A DNA stretch of 6,665 nt from an uncultured Oscillospiraceae bacterium (GTDB taxonomy: Bacteria; Bacillota; Clostridia; Oscillospirales; Ruminococcaceae), in NCBI GenBank assembly GCA_958403605.1, contig CATXYA010000096.1, forward strand, positions 1-6,665. The letters run 5' to 3'. Position numbers and translations under genes: made by a program. The notes under the pieces were generated by a model that worked only from the letters and a program-made list of their open reading frames with translations, was not told the origin of the DNA and did no database searches. How positions within the stretch are numbered: position 1 is the stretch's first letter; every line of letters begins with the position of its first letter. Positions 1 to 5,612 of this stretch are shown piece after piece.

Positions 1-64
1 AGGGTACAAGTTCCCTTCCTTCGTCGGGTCCCTGTCCGTTCGCGGATACTTTGCAGCCGCTCTC
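1..64. other. Non-coding left edge, downstream of padR
   Basis: This short stretch lies 3' of the padR stop codon and runs into the window edge. I see no start codon with a ribosome binding site, no RNA gene and no convincing terminator. A 4-bp stem with a TTCG loop at 35-46 is too weak and has no T-tract on either side. Whatever gene lies further left is outside the window. Confidence 0.5.
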
Positions 65-583
65 TTACTGTTTCATCGAGGCGAGCCAGGTCTCGATGGC
101 CTGCGCCAGAACCAGCTGCTGGCGCAAAACGGCCATGCCTGTTTCCGGGATTTCCGCCAGGCCCTCTTTTTGGCTGAGGTTTTCTTCCAAATAGGCCCGC
201 AGCGCCTTGGCATTGCGCTCGATCTCCGCAAGGCACTGTCTTTGTTCTTCTGCGGCAAGGCTGTCCAAATTGACGATCACCGCGTTGAAATCCAAAAAAA
301 TCCGAATGGGGCTCGCGGCAATGTCCCGCATCAGCTTTTCAAATTCCTTTTCTCCGGCCTCCGTCAAAGAATAAACAGCCTTTTCCGGCATTTTCCCCTC
401 TTTTACAGTGCTGCCCGTCAGATAGCCCTTTTCCTCCAATTGGAGTACTTTTTTATAGATGGAAGGTGTGCTGATCTTCACCCATTGGGAAATATTGCGG
501 TATTCCACCAGCTTTTGGAGCTCGTAAGCACTGAGCGGCTTTTTTTTCAGCATCCCCAGCACGATCAAATCGATAGTCGCCAT
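65..583 (-). CDS. PadR-family transcriptional regulator
   Basis: This is a 172-residue winged-helix DNA-binding protein, predicted to be a cytoplasmic dimeric repressor. Residues 1-85 form the PadR-type domain: the opening MATIDLIVLGML helix, then the KPLSAYEL segment, a recognition helix around 39-55 (TPSIYKKVLQLEEKGYL) and a wing that ends in YSLTEAGEKEF (71-81). Residues 94-170 are helical and charged, matching the C-terminal dimerisation region of PadR proteins with this longer architecture. The ATG is supported by AAGGAG six bases upstream. The gene is divergent from a MATE efflux pump, and the shared spacer carries two palindromic repeats over both promoters. By analogy with other PadR/efflux pairs, it probably represses itself and the pump until a ligand releases it. 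The ligand cannot be read from the sequence. An A8 run encodes Lys13-Lys15 near the N terminus. Family assignment is firm; the target is inference. Confidence 0.93.
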   Translation of the reverse strand: MATIDLIVLGMLKKKPLSAYELQKLVEYRNISQWVKISTPSIYKKVLQLEEKGYLTGSTVKEGKMPEKAVYSLTEAGEKEFEKLMRDIAASPIRIFLDFNAVIVNLDSLAAEEQRQCLAEIERNAKALRAYLEENLSQKEGLAEIPETGMAVLRQQLVLAQAIETWLASMKQ

Positions 584-589
584 ATTTTT

Positions 590-595
590 CTCCTT
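590..595 (-). promoter_or_regulatory. Ribosome binding site of padR
   Basis: On the minus strand this reads AAGGAG, with a 6-base spacer to the ATG at 583-581. It fixes the padR start. Confidence 0.85.
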
Positions 596-613
596 ACCAC
601 TTGACTTCTACTG

Positions 614-629
614 TAAATTATAGTACTAT
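614..629. repeat. Putative PadR operator, copy 1
   Basis: The 16-bp sequence TAAATTATAGTACTAT occurs here and again, identically, at 652-667. Its core ATAGTACTAT (620-629) is a perfect 10-bp palindrome. On the minus strand it overlaps the TATAAT -10 box of padR, so a bound dimer would block that promoter. Assigning it to PadR is inference from location and symmetry. The sequence is not the classic ATGT-N8-ACAT PadR site. Confidence 0.7.
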
Positions 630-645
630 CTTCTTTGCGACGCAA
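617..645 (-). promoter_or_regulatory. Promoter of padR
   Basis: On the minus strand, TTGCGT (645-640) is followed by a 17-bp spacer and a perfect TATAAT (622-617). The predicted transcription start would be near 610, giving a short leader before the AAGGAG site. The -10 box overlaps the palindrome of operator copy 1, which implies autoregulation. Confidence 0.7.
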
Positions 646-662
646 TAAGTATAAATTATAGT
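635..662 (+). promoter_or_regulatory. Promoter of the MATE gene
   Basis: TTGCGA (635-640) and TATAGT (657-662) are separated by 16 bp. The -10 box lies inside operator copy 2. An alternative is TTGACT (601-606), 17 bp, TACTAT (624-629), whose -10 box lies inside operator copy 1. In both cases a palindrome covers the -10 box, so repression by the neighbouring PadR protein is the simplest model. Which promoter is used cannot be decided from the sequence. Confidence 0.55.
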
Positions 663-669
663 ACTATAA
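652..669. repeat. Putative PadR operator, copy 2
   Basis: This is the second copy of TAAATTATAGTACTAT (652-667), 38 bp from the first. Symmetry is longer here: TTATAGTACTATAA (656-669) is a perfect 14-bp palindrome. It covers the likely -10 box of the MATE promoter. The longer symmetry may mean tighter binding than copy 1, so the pump might be held off more firmly than the regulator gene; that is inference. Confidence 0.7.
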
Positions 670-686
670 AATTTATCTTTTATAAA

Positions 687-692
687 AAGGAG
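687..692 (+). promoter_or_regulatory. Ribosome binding site of the MATE gene (start ambiguous)
   Basis: AAGGAG lies only 2 bases before the first ATG (695) and 11 bases before a second in-frame ATG (704). The first spacing is very short and the second rather long, so the site does not settle the start. The choice changes the protein by three residues. Confidence 0.7.
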
Positions 693-694
693 CA

Positions 695-2062
695 ATGAAA
701 AAAATGGCGGAAGCAAATCAAAAAATGCGGCTGCTCAGCAGCGCGCCGGTCCCGCAGGCACTGCTGGCGCTGGGGCTGCCCACAATGGCAGGGATGCTCA
801 TCAATGCCTTATACAATCTGGCCGACACCTATTTTGTGGGTGGGCTGGGCACCGACGCCATGGGCGCGGTGACCGTGGCGTTCCCGCTGGGGCAGGTCGT
901 TGTTGGATTGGGACTGTTGTTTGGAAACGGCGCCGCTGCTTATCTCTCCCGGCTGTTGGGGCGGGGAGACCAAAAGACCGCCGGCCAGGTGGCCAGCACT
1001 GCCCTTTACAGCAGCATTTTTACCGGGGCCGCCGTGATCCTCGGCACCCTTATTTTTCTAAAGCCGCTGCTGCGGCAGGTTGGCGCCATCGACAGCGTCC
1101 TGCCGGACGCTGTTTCCTATGCTGGCATCTATCTTGCCTTCTCCATCTTCAACGTGTTCAACGTCACTATGAACAATCTCGTTTCCAGCGAGGGGGCCGC
1201 CAAGACCGCCATGGGCGCGCTGATGGCGGGCGCTGTTTTGAACGTGCTTCTGAACCCCATCTTCATCTATGGGCTTCACCTGGGTGTTACGGGCGCTGCC
1301 GCTGCCACCGCCATTTCCCAGATCGTTTCCACGCTGGTGTATGTGGGTTATATCCTTCGCAGAAAAAGCGTATTTCGTTTCCGCATCCAAGAGTGCTGCT
1401 TTTCCAAAGCGATCCTGTCCGAGATTTTGAAAATCGGGATCCCCACGCTCCTTTTTCAGCTGCTGACCAGCCTTTCCATTGGAATGACGAACAACGCCGC
1501 ACAGCAATACGGCGGTTCCGCCCTCGCCGCCATGGGGCCGCTCACCAAGATCATGTCCATGGGAAGCCTGATGGTTTTTGGCTTTTTAAAAGGCTTCCAA
1601 CCCATCGCGGGGTTCAGCTACGGAGCCGGAAAGCTGGACCGGCTGCGGGCAGCGATCCGGACGTCGATCCTTTGGTCCACCATTTTCTGTGTACTCTTCG
1701 GGGTGGCCGCCGCCCTGTTTTCAGTACCGATCATGTCTGCCTTTACCAAAGGAGACGTGGAGATGATCCGCATCGGCTCCGCCGCCTTGCGGGCCAATGG
1801 GCTTTCTTTTATGCTCTTTGGATTTTATACCGTATATTCCTTCCTGTTTCTGGTGCTGGGCAAGGCGAAGGCGGGCTGCTTTCTCGGTGCCTGCCGCCAA
1901 GGCCTCTGTTTTGTACCGGTCATTCTGCTGCTGCCGCGCGTCCTGGGGCTTTCCGGGGTCCTTTATGCGCAGCCGATCGCCGACGCCCTCTCCGCCGTGA
2001 TTGCCGGGGTGATGGCCATCTTCCTGCACAAGGAACTGACCGCCGTCAAGGTGCCTGGTTGA
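695..2062 (+). CDS. MATE-family multidrug efflux transporter (MepA-like)
   Basis: This 455-residue integral membrane protein has the usual length and twelve-helix pattern of MATE transporters, in two related halves of six segments. MATE pumps export cationic or amphipathic compounds, driven by sodium or proton gradients. The first half contains LINALYNLADTYFVGGLGT (35-53) and LSRLLGRGD (84-92). The second half begins with KIGIPTLLFQ and contains GFLKGFQPIAGFSYGAG. Both patterns are typical of the MepA-like branch. There is no cleavable signal peptide and the reading frame is intact. The true start may be the ATG at 704, which has a better-spaced Shine-Dalgarno site. The gene is divergent from padR and its -10 region is covered by a palindromic repeat, so expression is probably repressed until inducer is present. 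Family is clear; the exported substrate is unknown. Confidence 0.93.
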   Translation: MKKMAEANQKMRLLSSAPVPQALLALGLPTMAGMLINALYNLADTYFVGGLGTDAMGAVTVAFPLGQVVVGLGLLFGNGAAAYLSRLLGRGDQKTAGQVASTALYSSIFTGAAVILGTLIFLKPLLRQVGAIDSVLPDAVSYAGIYLAFSIFNVFNVTMNNLVSSEGAAKTAMGALMAGAVLNVLLNPIFIYGLHLGVTGAAAATAISQIVSTLVYVGYILRRKSVFRFRIQECCFSKAILSEILKIGIPTLLFQLLTSLSIGMTNNAAQQYGGSALAAMGPLTKIMSMGSLMVFGFLKGFQPIAGFSYGAGKLDRLRAAIRTSILWSTIFCVLFGVAAALFSVPIMSAFTKGDVEMIRIGSAALRANGLSFMLFGFYTVYSFLFLVLGKAKAGCFLGACRQGLCFVPVILLLPRVLGLSGVLYAQPIADALSAVIAGVMAIFLHKELTAVKVPG

Positions 2063-2123
2063 GCCTTGCCCGCAAAACCTTCTGCGGCAGCGCAGCCGGC
2101 GCAAGCCATGGGAGATCAATGTC

Positions 2124-2161
2124 AAAGCGCCGCGCAGATCTTGTGATCTGCGCGGCGCTTT
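2124..2161. terminator. Bidirectional terminator between convergent genes
   Basis: A perfect 17-bp inverted repeat (2124-2140 and 2145-2161) flanks a 4-base loop, TTGT. The stem is GC-rich (GCGCCGCGCAG core) with AAA at one end and TTT at the other, so each transcript would end its stem in U residues. It sits between the convergent stop codons of the MATE gene (2062) and ppk1 (2177), where a terminator for both is expected. The T-tracts outside the stem are weak, so efficiency is uncertain. The rest of the 114-bp gap shows nothing else. Confidence 0.8.
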
Positions 2162-2176
2162 CCAAACCGGTCCTTT

Positions 2177-4411
2177 TTATTTGTGCAGGATCTCCCGCAG
2201 GGTCTTAAGCAGCAGGCTTTGCGGGTGCTTTGTTTCGGGGGCGGTGCGTTTGCGGGGCGCGATGGGCGCGCGCTGCACCGGGCGCACAGGCGGGCGTTTC
2301 GCCACGGGACGGCGGGCGGGTTCCGGCGCTTTGCGCGGCACCACCGGCCACGCGTTTTCCAACCGCGCGTACATGCCCGCCTGGCTGTCGACACGCGCCT
2401 CGTCCGCCACTGGACGCACCTTGCGGTAGCTGCCGTCGGGCTGCATTTCGTGGGCGTTCACATTGTCGCGCAGCTGGAACTGCAGCATCTCCAATAATTC
2501 TGCCGCCAGGCGCCGCTCCCGCACCCGCACGCCCACTTCCACCCGGCGCTGGGTGTTGCGGGTGAGGAAGTCGCCGGAGGCGATATACACACGGGCATCG
2601 TCTCCCACGCCGAAGGCGTAGATGCGCGAATGTTCCAGATACCGCCCCACGATGCTGCGGATATGGACGTTTTCCGTCTCGCCGGGAACACCCGCCTTGA
2701 TGCAGCAGATGCCGCGCACGATCATATCCACACGCACGCCGGCCCGCGAGGCGTCCCGGATCTTTTCAATGATATCCACATCGCTGATGGAATTGCACTT
2801 CAACAGGACGCGGCCCTCGTGACCCATCTGCTTTTGCTCGATCTCCCGGTCCAGCTCCTTGAGCATCAGCGTCTTGAAGCGCAGCGGGGCCACCAGCAGA
2901 TGCTCCGTGTCCTCTGTCAGCTGTTCCATAGCCAGGTTGTGGAACACCTTCGCCAGCTCCATGCCCACGGTGGGGTCTGTGGTGAGGAAGGACAGGTCGG
3001 TGTACTGCTCGCTGGTCTTCTCGTTGTAGTTGCCGGTGCCGATCTGGGAGAGATAGCGCAGCTTGCCTTCCTGCTTTTTGGTGATGAGCGTCAGCTTGGA
3101 GTGGACTTTATAATTTTCGAACCCGTAGATCACCGTGCAGCCCGCCTCTTCCAGCTGGCGGGAATAATCGATGTTGTTCTGCTCGTCGAAGCGGGCGCGC
3201 AGCTCCACGATCACCACGACCTCTTTGCCGTTTTCCGCGGCGGAGAGCAGCGCTTCAATGATCTTGGATTCATGGGCCACCCGGTACAGCGTCATTTTGA
3301 TAGAGAGGACGTCGGGGTCCTCGGCGGCGTCCCGCAGCAGTTGGATAAAAGGACGCATGCTTTGGTACGGGTAGGCCAGCAGCACGTCCTGCGTTTCCAC
3401 CACCTTGCGCAGCTCGAACCCCGCGGGGGGCAGCATGGGCCTCCGCACGGGATAAAACCACTCTGAATGGCCGTCCTGCGCCATACGGGCCGCCAGCTTG
3501 AAGCCGAAGGAGAGGTCCAGCGGCGCCGTCTGCTCAAACACCTGTTTTTCCGGCAGCAGCAGCTTGCCGCACAAAAAGCTGACCAGCTCCGCCGGAGCCT
3601 TGGGCGAGATCTGCAGGCGCACGGGCGCCAGTTTGCGCCGCTTTTTCAAAAGATCGCTCATGATGACGCGGTAATCCACGTCATGATCGAACATGCCTTC
3701 TTCCACCGTGATGTCCGCGTTGCGGGTGATGCGGAAGATGCAGCGCCCCTGCAGCGCGTGTTTGCCGAAGATCATACCCGCAAAATGTGCCATCAGCTCT
3801 TCCACCAGGGCAAAGCCGATGCCCTTTTCCCGCGGCACAAAAATCGTGCGCTGGAACTGGTTGCTCACCGGCACCAAGCCGAAGGACATGGGCGCCCCCA
3901 CCTTCTCCCGGATCATGGCGCCGATATACGTTTCATTATTGCGCAAAAACGGGAACGGGTGCCGCCGATCCACGATCTGCGGGGAGAGCAGCGGGTACAC
4001 CTCCTGCAAAAAATACTTTTTCCAGAATTGTTCCTGCTTTTTGTTCAGCTTGTCGAAGGACACCTTTTCGTAACCGCACTCGGCCAAGGTCTCGTACAGC
4101 TTCGCCACGCTTTTGTCGCACACCTGCTGTAAGTCCCGCACCTTGGGCATAATGGCATCCAGCTGCTGCGCGGGTGTCCAGCCGGTCTTGTTGTCCTTGG
4201 CCGTCTCTTTCAGCAGCGTGCGGTCGTAGAGCGACCCCACTCGCACCATGAAAAATTCGTCCAGGTTGCTGCCGTAGATGGAGGCGAATTTCAGCCGTTC
4301 GCCCACCGGCAGCTCCTTTTCCCGCGACAGCTCCAGTACCCGGCGGTTGAAATCCAGCCAGCTCAATTCCCGGTTGATGAAAATGTCCTTGTCGCCGATC
4401 TGTTCCTCCAT
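2177..4411 (-). CDS. ppk1: Polyphosphate kinase (PPK1)
   Basis: PPK1 reversibly polymerises the gamma-phosphate of ATP into inorganic polyphosphate. The 744-residue protein has the full domain order: N-terminal domain with FINRELSWLDFNRRVL (11-26) and YGSNLDEFFMVRVGSL (46-61), a middle domain with DRRHPFPFLRNNETY, and two phospholipase-D-like catalytic domains. The autophosphorylated histidine is H437 (VHSK). The Mg-binding arginines correspond to R377 (LYRVA) and R407 (RARFDE). H594 (LEHSR) matches E. coli H592. The position 19 residues after H437, histidine in E. coli (YAHLGTGN), is Q456 here (SQIGTGN). Residues about 692-727 form a Pro/Arg/Lys-rich tail absent from the 688-residue E. coli enzyme. 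The ATG at 4411 is preferred over a frame-open extension upstream because GAGGAG lies 6 bases before it, the conserved PPK sequence begins directly after it, and the extension lies in a different frame across comEA. Last gene of the operon. Confidence 0.96.
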   Translation of the reverse strand: MEEQIGDKDIFINRELSWLDFNRRVLELSREKELPVGERLKFASIYGSNLDEFFMVRVGSLYDRTLLKETAKDNKTGWTPAQQLDAIMPKVRDLQQVCDKSVAKLYETLAECGYEKVSFDKLNKKQEQFWKKYFLQEVYPLLSPQIVDRRHPFPFLRNNETYIGAMIREKVGAPMSFGLVPVSNQFQRTIFVPREKGIGFALVEELMAHFAGMIFGKHALQGRCIFRITRNADITVEEGMFDHDVDYRVIMSDLLKKRRKLAPVRLQISPKAPAELVSFLCGKLLLPEKQVFEQTAPLDLSFGFKLAARMAQDGHSEWFYPVRRPMLPPAGFELRKVVETQDVLLAYPYQSMRPFIQLLRDAAEDPDVLSIKMTLYRVAHESKIIEALLSAAENGKEVVVIVELRARFDEQNNIDYSRQLEEAGCTVIYGFENYKVHSKLTLITKKQEGKLRYLSQIGTGNYNEKTSEQYTDLSFLTTDPTVGMELAKVFHNLAMEQLTEDTEHLLVAPLRFKTLMLKELDREIEQKQMGHEGRVLLKCNSISDVDIIEKIRDASRAGVRVDMIVRGICCIKAGVPGETENVHIRSIVGRYLEHSRIYAFGVGDDARVYIASGDFLTRNTQRRVEVGVRVRERRLAAELLEMLQFQLRDNVNAHEMQPDGSYRKVRPVADEARVDSQAGMYARLENAWPVVPRKAPEPARRPVAKRPPVRPVQRAPIAPRKRTAPETKHPQSLLLKTLREILHK

Positions 4412-4417
4412 AACTGA

Positions 4418-4423
4418 CTCCTC
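4418..4423 (-). promoter_or_regulatory. Ribosome binding site of ppk1
   Basis: On the minus strand, GAGGAG is followed by 6 bases and the ATG at 4411-4409. It lies in the 17-bp gap after the comEA stop codon. It decides the ppk1 start against the 105-codon open extension further upstream. Confidence 0.88.
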
Positions 4424-4428
4424 TTTTT

Positions 4429-4761
4429 TCAGCGCACCGTCACATAAGGCGCGGCGGCGCGCGCAATTGCCTGGGAGATGCCCTTGACCTTCTGCAGTTC
4501 TTCCGCCGATTGGAAAGGACCGTTTTCCGCGCGGAACGCCACAATGGCCTGCGCCCGTTTTTCTCCGATTCCGGGCAGGCACTGCAATTCCGCCGCCGGG
4601 GCGGTGTTGAGGTCGATGCGGTCCTGGGCGGCCTGGGGAAAAGGCGTTTGCCCGGCGGGGGGCTGCCGTGTCCACGGCGCCGCCGTCAGCAGCGCCAGCA
4701 GCACCAGCGCCGCCAAGGCCGCGCACAGCGCGCGGTCAAACCGGCAGTACTTGCGCTTCAT
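4429..4761 (-). CDS. ComEA-like helix-hairpin-helix DNA-binding protein
   Basis: This is a 110-residue membrane-anchored protein. Residues 1-10 are basic (MKRKYCRFDR), 11-28 are a hydrophobic anchor rich in Ala and Leu, and 29-47 are a Pro/Gln linker. From 48 it follows the ComEA family pattern: RIDLNTAPAAEL, then a first hairpin with LPGIGEKRAQAIVAFR (62-77) and a second around KVKGISQAIARAA (91-103). ComEA binds double-stranded DNA at the cell surface and passes it to the ComEC channel during natural transformation. This copy lacks the SLBB region between anchor and hairpins in the Bacillus protein (about 205 residues), so it is a minimal form. The start at 4761 has AGGAG 7 bases upstream; an earlier in-frame ATG (4800) lacks this support. 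It overlaps the upstream HAD gene by 26 bp. No comEB or comEC is visible, so a role in competence is inferred; a general DNA-binding role remains possible. Confidence 0.85.
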   Translation of the reverse strand: MKRKYCRFDRALCAALAALVLLALLTAAPWTRQPPAGQTPFPQAAQDRIDLNTAPAAELQCLPGIGEKRAQAIVAFRAENGPFQSAEELQKVKGISQAIARAAAPYVTVR

Positions 4762-5593
4762 CCGCCTGCTCCTGTGCGCCGTACCGGCGCAGCAAACCAT
4801 ACAACACCTGGGCCAAGCCGCCTTCCTCGCAGCCGCCCGTCACATTCTGCGCCGCCATCTGCACGGCGACGGGCGCGTTGCCCATGGCCACGGCATGGCC
4901 GGCCCGCTCCATCATCTCGATGTCGTTGTAATAATCGCCCACCACGATGGTGTTTTCCAAGGGAATCTTTAAGTAATCGCACAGCTCCTGCAGGGCCGCA
5001 CCCTTGGTCACGCCCTCCGGCATCATATCGAAATAATATTTCCCGGTGGGGATAAAATAGACCCCCGCGTAATGTTTTCCCGCGCAAAAATCGCGCAGGC
5101 GCTTCAGCGTGGGCTCATCCGCCGCAAACATGACCTTGTTCCACCGGGCCTGGATATCTTCCAGCGGCCGCATGGTGTAGATCAGCCGCTCCTGTACCGC
5201 ATGCTGATGGGTGTATTCATTGCTTTGGTGGACATAGATATGCCCGTCCGCCGTCATCAGCTCCACACCGATGCCCGGAAACGCATTGCAGATGTCCTCC
5301 AGCGCCCGGCGGGCGCTCTCCTGAGGCAGCACCGCGTTTTTGATGCGGATATCATGCTGGAAATCATAGATCACCGCGCCGCCGTAGGTGATGGCGGGCG
5401 CGCTGAGGCGGATGTGATTCAAATGATGGCGCACCGATTCCACCGTGCGCCCGGTTGCCAGGGTGAATTTTCCGCCCAATTCGCAGAACAGTTCAATGGT
5501 GGCCTCGTTCACCCCGGGCACCGTGCCGTCCGCGCACACCAGGGTATTATCGATATCGGAGACGACCAGTACGTCTTCCAAGGATCGGATCAT
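4736..5593 (-). CDS. Cof-type HAD-IIB phosphatase
   Basis: This 285-residue protein belongs to the Cof/YidA-like branch of the haloacid dehalogenase superfamily, cytoplasmic Mg-dependent phosphatases acting on sugar phosphates, nucleotides or cofactors. Motif I is SDIDNT, with nucleophile D13 and general acid D15. Motif II is T47 in ATGR. Motif III is K197 in PEGVTKGAAL. Motif IV is GDYYND (219-224), with the metal-binding aspartates. The C2 cap lies between motifs II and III, about 80-190. Length is normal. The start at 5593 has GGGGGAG 11 bases upstream, rather far but the only good site. The gene begins 19 bp after the rluD stop and its 3' end overlaps comEA by 26 bp, where its last codons contain the comEA ribosome binding site. 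The substrate cannot be predicted from sequence, and neighbouring genes give no metabolic clue. Confidence 0.9.
   Translation of the reverse strand: MIRSLEDVLVVSDIDNTLVCADGTVPGVNEATIELFCELGGKFTLATGRTVESVRHHLNHIRLSAPAITYGGAVIYDFQHDIRIKNAVLPQESARRALEDICNAFPGIGVELMTADGHIYVHQSNEYTHQHAVQERLIYTMRPLEDIQARWNKVMFAADEPTLKRLRDFCAGKHYAGVYFIPTGKYYFDMMPEGVTKGAALQELCDYLKIPLENTIVVGDYYNDIEMMERAGHAVAMGNAPVAVQMAAQNVTGGCEEGGLAQVLYGLLRRYGAQEQADEAQVLPV
4769..4773 (-). promoter_or_regulatory. Ribosome binding site of comEA, inside the HAD gene
   Basis: AGGAG on the minus strand, 7 bases before the ATG at 4761-4759, is embedded in the HAD reading frame. This favours translational coupling and supports the short ComEA start. 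Confidence 0.8.
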
Positions 5594-5612
5594 GTCCGCT
5601 GTCTCTCCCCCG

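Noticed and set aside
35..46. Small hairpin TCCG-TTCG-CGGA downstream of padR
   Set aside because: Only 4 bp of stem and no T-tract on either strand, so not supportable as a terminator.
540..547. Eight-base T run (A8 in padR) as a phase-variation tract
   Set aside because: It encodes ordinary Lys codons, the frame is intact, and eight bases alone is not evidence of slippage control.
1393..2208. Plus-strand open frame overlapping the MATE gene and reading through the terminator
   Set aside because: Arg/Pro-rich alternative frame of the transporter; it crosses the hairpin and has no support as a protein.
2630..3466. Long plus-strand open frame antisense to ppk1
   Set aside because: It mirrors the strongly conserved ppk1 coding strand, is rich in His/Gln/Leu as expected for a GC-rich antisense frame, and lacks domains and a ribosome binding site.
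4412..4726. 105-codon open extension upstream of the ppk1 ATG, in frame with it
   Set aside because: It runs across comEA in another frame, has low-complexity Gly/Ala/Arg composition, no similarity to PPK and no ribosome binding site. The GAGGAG-ATG at 4411 fits the family start.
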